NCBI RefSeq assembly: GCF_000170795.1
Contig: NZ_ABCM01000001.1
Location: 1-64,000 of the forward strand
From: Pedobacter sp. BAL39
GTDB lineage: Bacteria > Bacteroidota > Bacteroidia > Sphingobacteriales > Sphingobacteriaceae
Direction of reading: 5' to 3'
DNA length: 64,000 nt
Under the pieces are notes generated by a model. That model was not told where the DNA came from, did not search any database, and saw only the letters and a list, made by a program, of their open reading frames with translations. Both the position numbers and the translations under genes were made by a program. Each line of letters begins with the position of its first letter. Positions within the stretch are counted from its first letter, which is position 1. Shown here piece after piece: positions 1 to 9,455 of the stretch.

Positions 1-622
1 TACGGTAACAGAAGTACTTTCTAAACACGGTATTGACCAGCGTGTGCTCAACCCCGACAATCTCAAGGCACCGGCCGGTTATGCCTTTGAACTGAAAGAG
101 ACCACGACGACAGCTGGCAAAGCCAAAGAAATTATAGCGAAATTTGACCCTACACTTCCTGAAGCGGAACAATGGACTGTGGTTTCGGTAGATGGAAAAT
201 CTCCTTCTAATGGTGATATAAAGACCTTTCGTAAAAACAAGGCTAAGCCCCAGGGAACAGAAAAAACGGACATGGCAAGTTATCAGGTGGAACAGGAAAC
301 ACCGGATAAGCTGATACTAAGTTATAAGCCGGATGTAAGAGAGGTTCCAAAAGATGCGCTCTTTTTGAACGACTGCAAGTTACACATGACCATCAATCTT
401 AAAACCAAAAAATTGGAACAGGTACAATTGTTAAATGAAAAGCCAGTTCAGGTGGGACCAATGCGGGCCAGTAAGTTTGAGGTGATTAAAAAATTCACAA
501 CGAATGAACAGGCCAATCGTTACCTGCCACTGAGCGATGTACTTAATATGGACGCCAAATTTCTCGGCCAGGAGATCACCGTGCAGACCATTATGGAATA
601 TTCAGACTATGTCAAAAAATAG
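1..622 (+). CDS. Hypothetical protein, 5'-truncated
   Basis: The reading frame is already open at base 2 and ends at the TAG at 620-622, so the real start lies left of the window; the GTG at 44 is an internal codon. About 206 C-terminal residues are visible. They are polar, without a membrane segment, and alternate short beta-like strands (for example LHMTINLKTKKLEQVQLL) with charged turns. I do not recognise the family. With the N-terminus missing I cannot say whether it is exported. A hairpin terminator follows directly, and the gene converges on the darTG pair, so it is probably the last gene of its transcript. Confidence 0.75.
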   Translation, partial: TVTEVLSKHGIDQRVLNPDNLKAPAGYAFELKETTTTAGKAKEIIAKFDPTLPEAEQWTVVSVDGKSPSNGDIKTFRKNKAKPQGTEKTDMASYQVEQETPDKLILSYKPDVREVPKDALFLNDCKLHMTINLKTKKLEQVQLLNEKPVQVGPMRASKFEVIKKFTTNEQANRYLPLSDVLNMDAKFLGQEITVQTIMEYSDYVKK

Positions 623-645
623 GCGCTGTTTATCACAGCTGAGGG

Positions 646-672
646 GCCTGTTTCTTTATGAAGCAGGCTTTT
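646..672 (+). terminator. Hairpin terminator after the first gene
   Basis: A 9-bp stem (GCCTGTTTC with GAAGCAGGC, one G-T pair) closes a 5-base loop and is followed by a short T run. It lies 24 bases after the stop codon of the truncated gene. The remaining bases up to 804 hold no gene I can support. Confidence 0.55.
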
Positions 673-804
673 CTGTGGGAATGTAATGTGAGCTGCCGAC
701 GACTGTTGATAATGAATTATCATTATCTGGAAACGCAGAAAAAACTGTGGACTCTCTGTAATCTGAAAATAAAAATTTGGATGGTTGAAGTAGATAAAAT
801 TGGC

Positions 805-1854
805 CTAAGCAAATTTAAGTTGTCTGCTATAGTTATCCAGATGTTCTAAAGCAATCCCAATATACTCTTCTTTGATTACTTGTTTCTTTCTTTCGTTCCA
901 CGCCTGGATTTTTAAAAGAAGTTCTTGCTTTGATAATTTAGGGTCCTGTGACAACAAATAATGGATAGACGAAAGTATTTCAAGAGATAGTGTGGATTCG
1001 AAACCATCAATCACCCGAAAGAGGCCTTCAATTCGTTGCCTCTGGTCATCGGAAAGAGAAGTTTTGATATAATGTTCGACTTCTGTCAATCTCTCCCAAT
1101 TTAACTTTAATGGTTCAAACGGCTTTGCCTGCATCTGTTCCAGGCCGGATAAGTATTTACCATTCATGGAATATAATACCTTTTCTACTGCCTGTGCATA
1201 AGGACCATAAGTATAGGCGGTAAACTGCAGTTTTAATTTCTCTCCACTTTCTTGTAAGAAATACGCCAATTTATTCGCAGCAAATATACTCGCAACTTCA
1301 CCCAACCTTTCATAGCGAAACAATGCGTATAATAACATGGCTCTTCCTGGAGTTAAACTAACTTCTTTCTTAGTTTGCTCATTCTGCAAAATTTCTTTAA
1401 CAGCATCATTAGGTTCAAAGACCACAATCTCTACCCCTTGAAGATCAGAAAGGTACCGATCCATCATCGGCCGGATTTTTTCCCATTTAAGGCCTCCGTT
1501 ACCACATCCTAAAGGTGGTATTGCAATACTTTTAATGTCCCGATCTTTGATTTCCTGAACAAGTGCCTTTAGGCCCTCTTCGATAAAACTGTACTGCGAT
1601 TTTTTAAACCACTGCTGCTTAGTAGGAAAGTTAATGATGATTTTTTCACCTTCTAATGTACGTTCGGTCACCACAAGCATTTTACCTACCTCAACCAACC
1701 CTTTCTTACAAGCATCAGCATACAATTTGTAATTCTGGGGAAAACGCTCTTTAAACTGCAAGGCGATTCCCTTGCCCATGACACCTACTGTGTTTACAGT
1801 ATTAACCAGGGCTTGTGTTGTTGCTTCCAGTAAATTGCCTACTTTATAGATCAT
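805..1854 (-). CDS. darG: DarG-type macrodomain antitoxin
   Basis: The protein has 349 residues. Residues 1 to about 155 form a macrodomain that starts with the typical GNLLEATTQALVNTVNTVG and NTVGVMGKGIALQFK segments and contains IPPLGCGNGGL. The rest is a helical C-terminal domain (from about residue 165), which in DarG antitoxins binds and blocks the toxin. Known DarG enzymes remove ADP-ribose from thymidine in DNA, reversing DarT. The ATG overlaps the last four bases of the upstream toxin gene (1851-1854), so translation is probably coupled. The order toxin then antitoxin matches many darTG operons. The assignment rests on the macrodomain sequence plus the neighbour; catalytic details were not checked by alignment. 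Confidence 0.88.
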   Translation of the reverse strand: MIYKVGNLLEATTQALVNTVNTVGVMGKGIALQFKERFPQNYKLYADACKKGLVEVGKMLVVTERTLEGEKIIINFPTKQQWFKKSQYSFIEEGLKALVQEIKDRDIKSIAIPPLGCGNGGLKWEKIRPMMDRYLSDLQGVEIVVFEPNDAVKEILQNEQTKKEVSLTPGRAMLLYALFRYERLGEVASIFAANKLAYFLQESGEKLKLQFTAYTYGPYAQAVEKVLYSMNGKYLSGLEQMQAKPFEPLKLNWERLTEVEHYIKTSLSDDQRQRIEGLFRVIDGFESTLSLEILSSIHYLLSQDPKLSKQELLLKIQAWNERKKQVIKEEYIGIALEHLDNYSRQLKFA

Positions 1855-2501
1855 GTAAAATAAAATGAATTTTTAGGATTGATATGTACATTTACTTCAA
1901 AGCCTTGAGTTGCCAAAATTTCCTCTACCTGAACCTTTACTTTTGCATTTAACACTACGATATTTCTGATAAAATGTGCCGGAACATGATCAAGGACGAG
2001 AAATTCCGCATGCTTCTTCCTGATCCTATCTTCATCACCATCTGCATTGGCATCGCGAAAATCAGTCGTTTTAATAGAATGCCAGTCGATGTTCTTTGCA
2101 ATGCCATCAAAACTATCAAAAAACTTTGTAATTTTCTTAGCAGCATTACCATTGGTATAACACCATTTAAAATCTTCACAAGCTAAATCTGACAGCTTAC
2201 AACAAAGATAAATAATCTCCGCTTGATTTACTGGATTAACGCCATGACCGGTAATGATATTGTAGAGCATAGGGGTTCTTATTGAAAAATAGAACGGAAC
2301 GCAATCATTCACCAAATGATCAGGGTAACATTTGACAATCCTATCATCTCTCTGGGAAATCACATCTGCACTTCCTATAGACAAATAGCCCGGAACGGGT
2401 TTAGCTGAATTTTTTGAGTATAATCCGTTGCGTATATTATGCTCCAAATTTTGAATAGGAAGGATCCTATATACCCATAAATTATCAATATCCACGTTCA
2501 T
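1851..2501 (-). CDS. darT: DarT-type DNA ADP-ribosyltransferase toxin (DUF4433)
   Basis: The protein has 216 residues, the usual size for DarT. Visible family features are the N-terminal WVYRILPIQNLEHNIRNGL segment, the central VPFYFSIRTPMLY stretch (the pF-yf--R-PMLY pattern of the NAD-binding core), and KKHAEFLVLDHVP, where Glu166 matches the catalytic glutamate of the family. DarT attaches ADP-ribose to thymidine in single-stranded DNA and stops replication; it is used in growth control and phage defence. It is followed with a 4-base overlap by its macrodomain antitoxin. The 274 bases upstream, to the divergent gene at 2776, hold the likely promoter, but I see no consensus box. Confidence 0.9.
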   Translation of the reverse strand: MNVDIDNLWVYRILPIQNLEHNIRNGLYSKNSAKPVPGYLSIGSADVISQRDDRIVKCYPDHLVNDCVPFYFSIRTPMLYNIITGHGVNPVNQAEIIYLCCKLSDLACEDFKWCYTNGNAAKKITKFFDSFDGIAKNIDWHSIKTTDFRDANADGDEDRIRKKHAEFLVLDHVPAHFIRNIVVLNAKVKVQVEEILATQGFEVNVHINPKNSFYFT

Positions 2502-2775
2502 ATTCGCCGGTAATCTATTACACCAAAGCTAATATTTTATTATTTAAACAAAAATATTTTAATCGGCTATAGTATTACTATTTGAGCATTTCCTGACAAG
2601 GCGTAACTGAGCAAAACACATAGTTTTCTATACCTTCCTCCCTAATCTCGAAGGGGATCGACATGGGCATACCGAAACATATCGTGAAGAACTATTGGGT
2701 GGCAGAACCAATCCGCAATGTACAGAAAGCATAAACAAAACATCCACTGCATAGGTTAGTATAAAAAACAATGTC

Positions 2776-3102
2776 ATGGAAAATTATGCACTAAAAATAG
2801 CCGTTGATAAAGACATACACTGCTTCGAGGTTGCAGAATATCCCCATGCGGGCAATGAGAGCTGTAAATACAAAATTTATCAGCAAGGCACCTTTGTGGC
2901 CAGCTTTGAACCGGACAAACAAAACATATTGCACATCTGTCAGAACCCTGCCCAACTGGACGAAGAGCTATTATATTTGCTGGCAGATCAAATCGAAGCC
3001 ATGCATCCTCGACAAATTCCTACGGAGGAGTTGAACACCATTGAATTTGATCGTGACGACGAGATGGAAGCTCCGCCACAGGATGTTCATACGCCTCAAT
3101 AA
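2776..3102 (+). CDS. Small hypothetical protein, paralogue of the next gene
   Basis: A 108-residue acidic, soluble protein without a signal peptide or membrane segment. Its body (KIYQQGTFVASFEPDKQ, then AQLDEELLYLLADQIEAMH) parallels the downstream protein (YGELDQKEIDVIGAAIDSHY near its end), so the two look like diverged copies. I do not recognise a functional family. The second gene starts 39 bases later, and both share one strong terminator, so they are probably co-transcribed. Divergent from darT. Confidence 0.65.
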   Translation: MENYALKIAVDKDIHCFEVAEYPHAGNESCKYKIYQQGTFVASFEPDKQNILHICQNPAQLDEELLYLLADQIEAMHPRQIPTEELNTIEFDRDDEMEAPPQDVHTPQ

Positions 3103-3141
3103 AGAATACAGCCTGCAACAATTGAACTTTCAAAGTGTTAT

Positions 3142-3420
3142 ATGTCAAACTACTCAGCAGTCATGGAACAGAACGAAGCAATATTTCAGATATCAGTCAC
3201 GCTTAACCCGGGCCTTGAACCATTAACCCTTGATGTCGCGCCGCAGGAAAGTGGTACAGTAACCAATCAGCAAGCCTTAGCGTTTATAGTTAACCGGTAT
3301 GAAGATCACATCTGCACATTGGTGGCCGATGAAAACCATCGCTGGCAGCAGACGTATGGAGAACTTGATCAGAAAGAAATTGACGTCATTGGCGCAGCGA
3401 TTGACAGCCACTATGCGTAA
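3142..3420 (+). CDS. Small hypothetical protein, paralogue of the previous gene
   Basis: A 92-residue soluble protein. An alternative ATG at 3163 would give a protein starting MEQNEAIFQISVT, which lines up better with the start of its neighbour (MENYALKIAVDKD), so the true start may be 3163. The C-terminal helix GELDQKEIDVIGAAIDSHY resembles the neighbour's end. Function unknown; no cysteine or catalytic motif stands out. A perfect bidirectional hairpin terminator follows. Confidence 0.65.
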   Translation: MSNYSAVMEQNEAIFQISVTLNPGLEPLTLDVAPQESGTVTNQQALAFIVNRYEDHICTLVADENHRWQQTYGELDQKEIDVIGAAIDSHYA

Positions 3421-3433
3421 CTGTGGTAAGTAC

Positions 3434-3474
3434 AAAAAAAGGGACTGTATTCAAACTTGATACAGTCCCTTTTT
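3434..3474. terminator. Strong bidirectional hairpin terminator
   Basis: A perfect 15-bp stem (3436-3450 with 3460-3474) around a 9-base loop, with an A run on one side and a T run on the other. It serves both the paralogue pair on the plus strand and the DUF4397 lipoprotein gene converging from the minus strand. Confidence 0.85.
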
Positions 3475-3505
3475 AATTATAAAGGTCTTGATAATTTTGT
3501 TACTC

Positions 3506-4219
3506 CTAATAATTTGACATTGCGTACACCCCGAAAGCACTTGCTCCACTTGTAGTACCTACAAGGCCTTTAATAACCAAAGTGATGCATTTGAACCTCG
3601 AAGCGGCCACGCTGATTGTTCCTGAAGCCGGCAAGGTGTAAGTTGCCAATACAGCTCCATTGGAGTCTCTAACCTGAAACACATTCGAACCGACTGGTAT
3701 TGTAGTCCTTAGCGGAAGGCTATTGAAGGTAGTCAGACTTTTATAGGCCAGGTTGTTGACGATATTGGTTGCAGGTGCTGAGGCTAAGGAGACGCTAATT
3801 GCTGAGCTGTTCGGCGAACAGTTAATTACCCGGACACGGACAATACTATCCTGGCTAAACGGTGGGATTTCATCCTTCACAAATACAGATTCAGGCTCAG
3901 CAGCTGTCCCTGTCAGGAAAAGTGAATAGATACCCCCATTTACAATTTCATGTACCTGACTGTAATAGGTAGCAGTCGGATTATTGGTCGGATACAATCG
4001 GATACCGGTTGCGTTACTGGCATTTAACTGGAACAGCCTATAGCTGTTTATTGTGGCGCTGTCCCTGACATTGGTATTCAGCTTCACATTTCCCCCTCCT
4101 ACAACAGCATCCGCCACGTTCAAGGAAGCCAGGGGCGAAAATTTAGGGCCATCTTTCTTGCAGGAAGCCAATATCAGGATCGAAAGGAAAAGGATGAGAT
4201 TTCTATATGATGGATTCAT
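3506..4219 (-). CDS. DUF4397-like lipoprotein of the SusCD locus
   Basis: Read from the ATG at 4219 the protein has 237 residues and begins with a lipoprotein signal peptide ending in LILASCKKD, with the lipidated cysteine in a typical Bacteroidota setting. A longer in-frame reading from 4342 would run into the SusD gene and bury the signal peptide, so 4219 is preferred. The body is beta-rich, with GIRLYPTN and VFVKDEIPP segments and repeated strands typical of DUF4397, a domain of surface lipoproteins with unknown ligand. It starts 32 bases after the SusD stop and is the last gene of the sigma-FecR-SusCD unit. It probably sits on the outer membrane as an accessory binding protein. Confidence 0.8.
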   Translation of the reverse strand: MNPSYRNLILFLSILILASCKKDGPKFSPLASLNVADAVVGGGNVKLNTNVRDSATINSYRLFQLNASNATGIRLYPTNNPTATYYSQVHEIVNGGIYSLFLTGTAAEPESVFVKDEIPPFSQDSIVRVRVINCSPNSSAISVSLASAPATNIVNNLAYKSLTTFNSLPLRTTIPVGSNVFQVRDSNGAVLATYTLPASGTISVAASRFKCITLVIKGLVGTTSGASAFGVYAMSNY

Positions 4220-4251
4220 AGTGTATAAATAATATGGTAAATCAATGCGTG

Positions 4252-5748
4252 TTAATAACCGGGGTTTTGCTGACCATTGAGCAGCGGACTGCGGTCGAGT
4301 TCGGACTGCGGGATTGGATAAAGGGCATATGAGCTGTTCCAATTGTTCGGTGTGGATGAAGAGATCACCTTTAAAGGAGTCACCACCGTCATCACAGCAT
4401 CAACAGTACCTGTTCTTTTCAAATCCAGCCAACGGTGTCCCCATTCCGTAAATAACTCAGCTTGTCTTTCCTCCAACACCGCTGTTAGTGCTTCTGTAGA
4501 CGACAAGGTAGTCGAAAGCGCAGGAAGCGGGTTAGGAAGGTCGACTGTTGAGGCTGCTCTTGCCCTCGATCTCAGTGCATTCAGATCTGCGAGGCCCTCA
4601 GCTATTTTTCCGTTCATTATTCTGGCTTCTGCGCGGATGAGGTATTGTTCTGCGAGCCTAAGCATCATGGAGTATTCTGCGGTAGCTGCGCTTACACTGC
4701 CAATTTTATATTTCGTAGGATAGTAGAACGTGGTGCCGGCTACGGTAACGGAACCTACCCAGTTGCCTACTGTTCCACGCAGATCACCTGGCTTAAAGGC
4801 AGCCATCTGCTGAGTACTTAGGTAGACCGGGTTGTCAGGATTGGGGCCATTTGCCGCTGGCAACGTAAACACCCTTCCCTCTGCAGCATTCGCGAGGGTC
4901 AATGTTCCTACAGGCTGAACCGACCAGATGGTTTCTGTGCTATTTTTAAGGAAGGCGTTGTTCAATGCCGGCAAGCTGTATAAAGTGCTGTTAGCGATTA
5001 CAGAATTAGCCTGCGTCTCTGCATTAATATAGTCGCCGGTATACAGATAGGCACGAGCAAGTAATGCGGTTGCTGCCCATTTATTCGGGCGTACACGTTC
5101 TGTGGTGGTGGCTAATAATGTGCCATCAACATAACCATCGCTTAATACGGCTTCCGCCTCAAGAAGGTCCTGAATGATCTGCTGATATACCTGCGCTTTG
5201 GGCGTACGTCCTACCTGTTGATTGGCAGTATAATCTGCCGTCAAGGTCAATGGTACGTCGCCGTATAGATTTACCAGATAAAAATACATAAAGGCGCGCG
5301 TGAATTTCATTTCGCCCAATAACTGTTCTTTCACCCTTGGAGTAAGCCTGGTAGCCATATTGAGGCTGTTGATTGCTACATTGGCATTAAAGATAAAAGA
5401 ATAGGTTTGCTGCCAAGGTGTTGCGTTCGCGGGTGTTACAGCATTCTGATAATATTTAAGCAGGTCGTCATAGCCCGATCTTGAAGGCGGATAACCTGTA
5501 AACATAGTGAGTTCATCAGCGGATAGTCCTGCCCTGAGCCCAATGCTCTTGAAAGGATCTGGAGGAATGTTCATGTTGCTGATGGTAGCATAAGTGCTGG
5601 TAATTGCCGCGATGGCTGTGGCGTCTGCGGCAAAAGTTACCTCATCAGTAAGCTGGTTCTTAGGTAAACCTGCGTCCGTCATTTTATTGCAGGCTGAGGT
5701 GATGATCATCAGGCCTGTGAGTATGGTTAGCGAAATTCTTAATTTCAT
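4252..5748 (-). CDS. SusD/RagB-family outer-membrane nutrient-binding lipoprotein
   Basis: The protein has 498 residues, normal for SusD. The N-terminus ends in MIITSACNKMTD, a lipobox. Inside are the family signatures: LGEMKFTRAFMYFYLVNLYGDVPL, split here as GEMKFTRAFMYFYL and NLYGDVPL, then KWAATALLARAYLYTGDY (TPR-like), EYSMMLRLAEQYLIRAEA and the C-terminal ELFTEWGHRWLDLKRTG. SusD proteins form the lid on a SusC barrel and capture substrate before TonB-driven import. It lies 30 bases downstream of the SusC gene. The substrate cannot be read from the sequence, and no hydrolase lies in this operon. Confidence 0.95.
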   Translation of the reverse strand: MKLRISLTILTGLMIITSACNKMTDAGLPKNQLTDEVTFAADATAIAAITSTYATISNMNIPPDPFKSIGLRAGLSADELTMFTGYPPSRSGYDDLLKYYQNAVTPANATPWQQTYSFIFNANVAINSLNMATRLTPRVKEQLLGEMKFTRAFMYFYLVNLYGDVPLTLTADYTANQQVGRTPKAQVYQQIIQDLLEAEAVLSDGYVDGTLLATTTERVRPNKWAATALLARAYLYTGDYINAETQANSVIANSTLYSLPALNNAFLKNSTETIWSVQPVGTLTLANAAEGRVFTLPAANGPNPDNPVYLSTQQMAAFKPGDLRGTVGNWVGSVTVAGTTFYYPTKYKIGSVSAATAEYSMMLRLAEQYLIRAEARIMNGKIAEGLADLNALRSRARAASTVDLPNPLPALSTTLSSTEALTAVLEERQAELFTEWGHRWLDLKRTGTVDAVMTVVTPLKVISSSTPNNWNSSYALYPIPQSELDRSPLLNGQQNPGY

Positions 5749-5778
5749 GATTGTTGCTTTAAATCGTTAATACCTCTT

Positions 5779-8700
5779 TTATATCCCCAGTCTTGCACCG
5801 AAGGTTACTGTACGTGATGCAGGATAGCTGGTGTTCGAATTGAACTCCGGATCCCTGCCGTAGTAATCACTGATGGTCAGTAGGTTTTGTCCAAGGACAA
5901 ACACCGAAGCTGATCTTAACAAGACCTTTTTAGTCCATGCTTCAGGCACTTTCCAGGATAGCGATGCATTGCGTAATTTGATGTACGATGCACTGGTAAA
6001 GCCTGCATCATTGTACAGGAAGGAATTGTTGAAGGATACACTGGAGCTGGTGGTATACAACATCCTTTCAGCAATATCGCCCGGGTTTCTCCAGCGGTTG
6101 GTAACGAAATCGGGTTGGTTATTGGCTACTGAACCAGCCAATGTGGTCGTAAAATACTCGTTCTTGGCTTTCTTATTCATGAACTGGAAAAGGAAATCGA
6201 ACGACAGGCTTTTATAGGTGAAGGTATTTTGAAATCCACCATAGAACTTAGGGTTCAGATCCACAGAAACATAGTCTGTAGCAGAATTAGGGTTCATTGT
6301 CGGGTTTCCATTGCTATCCGAATATACATATTGTCCTGTGGCAGGATCCACGCCCAGGAAATGGAACTGCTTGGTAATATTAACTGATTCACCGATTACC
6401 AGCCTGGACGCATAGGAAGACCTTGCCAGATCAGGGAATGATACCAAGGTGTTCTTTGGGATCGTCAGGTTGAAGGAGCTTGTCCATGATAAACCTTGTG
6501 ATCTGACATTGGTGGTGTTCAATGCGAACTCCCAGCTTGTATTTTTTACTACCGCAGGGAAATTACTGCTCACGGTACCAAATCCGCTGGCGTAAAATGG
6601 AACAAGGTATGCGACTAACTGATCAGATGAACGATTAATGGCATAGTTGACTTCAAATAGTACCCTGTCTTTGAAGAATCCGGTTTTAAGACCAAAGTTA
6701 AGCTTGCTGGTTTCCTCCCAGTGCAGGTCTGGCGTAGCAATCCTGTTTAGCGAAAGTCCTGGAATTGATTGGTAGGTACGCGCAGAGGCACCATAAGTTG
6801 CGAAAAACAAATTATCACCAATCTGATCGCTTCCTGTTGTTCCATAACTTGCATTCAGCTTTCCGAAACTTAACCATGGAAGGTGCTGCTTAAAAAACGA
6901 TTCCTCTGTGAAAACCCAACCTGCGCCGATGGCCTGGAAATTATGAAACCGGTAATCAGGACTGAAACGGCTGGTTCCATCTCTTCTGATGGTATAATTC
7001 AGCAGGTATTTATTCTTATAATTGTAGCTTGCGCGACCAAATATTGCACTGTACTTATAGGTTGTGGCTACGGTTCCTGAACCCTCGAGAGTTGTTGCAC
7101 CGTTTATAGTCTGCAGCAATTCATCACTAACATATCCAGAAGCGGTAATTCTCTGCCCATCACTTTGGTTGTTCTGTGCACTGGCACCAAGGAGAAAGTT
7201 CAGTTCGCCCCATTCTTTCGTTAAGCCGTAAGACAATTGAGGCTCGACGATCCAGCTGTTGGTTGCATTGTTCGCAAATTGAGTAGAGCGTGTGACGAAG
7301 GGCCTCACGTAAGGCTGGTAGCTCGAAAGCGGCGTGGTGACCAGCTCGTCGGAACTCAGGCTCGTGTAACCCAGGTTCGCTTTGATCTGAAACCCAGGAA
7401 GGATCTGGTAACTCAAATCGGCGTGCGTAATGAGGTTGCGCGTTTTATTGATGTTGATGGCTTCTAATGAAGCCATCGGATTGTTTCCATATAGATACGT
7501 AGATAATCCTAAGGCGTCGACAGCGAAATTAAGAGACCCATCTTCATTGTATAAAGCAGGTGCATTGGGTGATAAAGCCGGCACAATAGCCGCTACGAAA
7601 TTGGTGGAACTTGGCAGCGTATTGGAGTCATTCATATAACTACCTCCAAACTGGATCTGGAACTTGCGGTTATTAGATGTACTGTTGATATTGAAATGTC
7701 CGGTTCCCTTGGTGTTTTTGAAATTGCCAGGTAAAAAAGATCCCTGATTGATGTAGCCACCACCAATTACATATTGAGTGTTGTTATTGCCGCCGGAAAT
7801 CCGGAGCTGATGGTTGGCAAAATTGCTGTTTTTGCTTAACACTTCTTCCTGCCAGTCTACATTCCGGCTGTTATCATAACCGTAAAGGTCCAGAATGTCG
7901 TAGGCATTTGCAGCAGTAGGTGATGTGTTGGTATTTTTGAGAGCTTCTCTGCGCATCTCGAGATATTGACCGGTATTTAGCTTATCAAACCAGTTGGTGA
8001 ATGCACTGAAGCCAGCCTGCAGCGATAAGTCGATCTTCATATCGCCGCTCTTCCCTTTCTTGGTGGTGATTAATATGGCACCATTGGCAGCTCTGGATCC
8101 ATAGATTGCAGTTGCATCCGCATCTTTTAGGATATCAATACTTTCAATATCAGCAGGATTGATAAAGCTCAGCGGATTACCGGGGGTCCTGCCGGAGGTA
8201 CCGAGGTTACCTCCATTTAGTCCGGTTTCTAAAAGCTGTGAGGGATACGGAACACCGTCGACCACATAAAAAGGGTCGTTCCCATTTAAAATACTGTTCT
8301 GCCCCTGCACACGGACAGTGATGCCACTGTTAGGACTGCCATTACTCTGCGAAATTTGTAAGCCCGGTACCCTACCCATCAGCGCCAGCAAAGGGTTTGC
8401 CACCGGCTGTCGTTCCAGGTCTTCCGCTTTGACAGTACTGATATTAGAGGTACTCAATCTTTTGGAAGTGGTGCCGTAAGCCTGAATCTGAACCTCATCC
8501 AGCTTACTGGTTGCTGCTTTTAAGGTAATCCTGTTCAGACTGCCGCTGGCCTTAACTTCTAAAGGTTCGTACCCGAGATAGCTAACCTGGATGATGTCAC
8601 CCTCCTCGACATTGTTTAATACAAATTCTCCGTTCAGTCCGGAGATGGTATTTTTAGATTTACCTTTTACCTTAATCGTTGCACCCGGAATCGGACGACC

Positions 8701-9132
8701 ATCTTCGTCCAGCACATTTCCGCGCAAATCGATATCCTGAAGCCTTTGTATGAGGTTGTCGATAAAAGATTTCTCCTTCGCTTTGAGGATCACTGTCTTC
8801 GTATCGACCACATAGGTTAAAGGCTGTCGCTTAAAGATGAGCTCCAGAACCTCGCTAAGCGATGCATTTTTAACGTTAATGGAAATAGGTCCGGCAGTTT
8901 TCATGAGCTGCTCTGTGTACACAAAATCGTAGCCTGTCTGGTTGCTTAATTTGTTCAGTATTGTTTTTAATGGCGCATCAGATGCAGACAAACTTACTTT
9001 CTGTGCATGTCCTGCTGCACTTACCTGCATCAGGGATACAAATAACAGCACAACGGTTAGTCGCATAATCAATAGTATTTTATGGTATATCGGTTGGCAT
9101 ATACCGGGATTTATGGTCCAGATTTTATACAT
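5779..9132 (-). CDS. SusC/RagA-type TonB-dependent transporter with N-terminal STN domain
   Basis: From the ATG at 9132 the protein has 1117 residues; an in-frame ATG at 9174 would only add an atypical extension before the signal peptide. After the signal peptide (ending near SAAGHAQ) comes an STN domain (about residues 35-105), used by transducing receptors to contact FecR. A carboxypeptidase-like beta domain follows (DLRGNVLDEDGRPIPGATI), then the plug with RLSTSNISTVKAEDLE and the beta barrel ending in a terminal beta strand. The STN domain plus the upstream FecR and sigma genes indicate cell-surface signalling: substrate binding would activate the sigma factor and so this locus. Partnered with SusD directly downstream. 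Confidence 0.95.
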   Translation of the reverse strand: MYKIWTINPGICQPIYHKILLIMRLTVVLLFVSLMQVSAAGHAQKVSLSASDAPLKTILNKLSNQTGYDFVYTEQLMKTAGPISINVKNASLSEVLELIFKRQPLTYVVDTKTVILKAKEKSFIDNLIQRLQDIDLRGNVLDEDGRPIPGATIKVKGKSKNTISGLNGEFVLNNVEEGDIIQVSYLGYEPLEVKASGSLNRITLKAATSKLDEVQIQAYGTTSKRLSTSNISTVKAEDLERQPVANPLLALMGRVPGLQISQSNGSPNSGITVRVQGQNSILNGNDPFYVVDGVPYPSQLLETGLNGGNLGTSGRTPGNPLSFINPADIESIDILKDADATAIYGSRAANGAILITTKKGKSGDMKIDLSLQAGFSAFTNWFDKLNTGQYLEMRREALKNTNTSPTAANAYDILDLYGYDNSRNVDWQEEVLSKNSNFANHQLRISGGNNNTQYVIGGGYINQGSFLPGNFKNTKGTGHFNINSTSNNRKFQIQFGGSYMNDSNTLPSSTNFVAAIVPALSPNAPALYNEDGSLNFAVDALGLSTYLYGNNPMASLEAININKTRNLITHADLSYQILPGFQIKANLGYTSLSSDELVTTPLSSYQPYVRPFVTRSTQFANNATNSWIVEPQLSYGLTKEWGELNFLLGASAQNNQSDGQRITASGYVSDELLQTINGATTLEGSGTVATTYKYSAIFGRASYNYKNKYLLNYTIRRDGTSRFSPDYRFHNFQAIGAGWVFTEESFFKQHLPWLSFGKLNASYGTTGSDQIGDNLFFATYGASARTYQSIPGLSLNRIATPDLHWEETSKLNFGLKTGFFKDRVLFEVNYAINRSSDQLVAYLVPFYASGFGTVSSNFPAVVKNTSWEFALNTTNVRSQGLSWTSSFNLTIPKNTLVSFPDLARSSYASRLVIGESVNITKQFHFLGVDPATGQYVYSDSNGNPTMNPNSATDYVSVDLNPKFYGGFQNTFTYKSLSFDFLFQFMNKKAKNEYFTTTLAGSVANNQPDFVTNRWRNPGDIAERMLYTTSSSVSFNNSFLYNDAGFTSASYIKLRNASLSWKVPEAWTKKVLLRSASVFVLGQNLLTISDYYGRDPEFNSNTSYPASRTVTFGARLGI

Positions 9133-9308
9133 TTTGTCGTTAGTTTGAAAAACTAAACTCTTTAAGGTCGACAAGAGACCATAACGATTGCTTTCAACGG
9201 CAATTATTATTAAGTTTGTTTAGTTTGGTTTAGGTGCAGCGCCTTTACTTTCCACGGCTGAGGTGCTTGCAATTACAGTTGATAATTCATGTTGTTGACG
9301 GGCCAAAC

Positions 9309-9335
9309 AGACCAGGGGTATTGTACTTCTGGTCT
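9309..9335. other. Inverted repeat in the FecR-SusC gap
   Basis: The 323-base gap between fecR and the SusC start contains a 7-bp inverted repeat (AGACCAG / CTGGTCT) around 13 bases. On the plus strand a T-rich tract follows; on the transcribed minus strand there is no clear T run, so it is more likely a weak attenuator or a binding site than a terminator. The rest of the gap shows no gene; the SusC promoter used by the local sigma factor is presumably here, but its consensus is unknown to me. Confidence 0.3.
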
Positions 9336-9455
9336 TTTATTTTAAGCCGCCGATGGGTCTTCGCCTTAGCTTTTCTGTCGTAGTTTTCTAATCATATTTC
9401 CTGGTTAAGTTTGATGTTAGGTTGTTAGTTAGTTTGATTATTGTATTTGCGTTAA

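Noticed and set aside
658..849. Short plus-strand frame of 63 codons after the first gene
   Set aside because: Starts inside the terminator hairpin and overlaps the darG end; no coding character.
2640..2755. Possible remnant coding EGDRHGHTETYREELLGG before the gene at 2776
   Set aside because: About 46 codons without start codon; no family recognised, so chance cannot be excluded.
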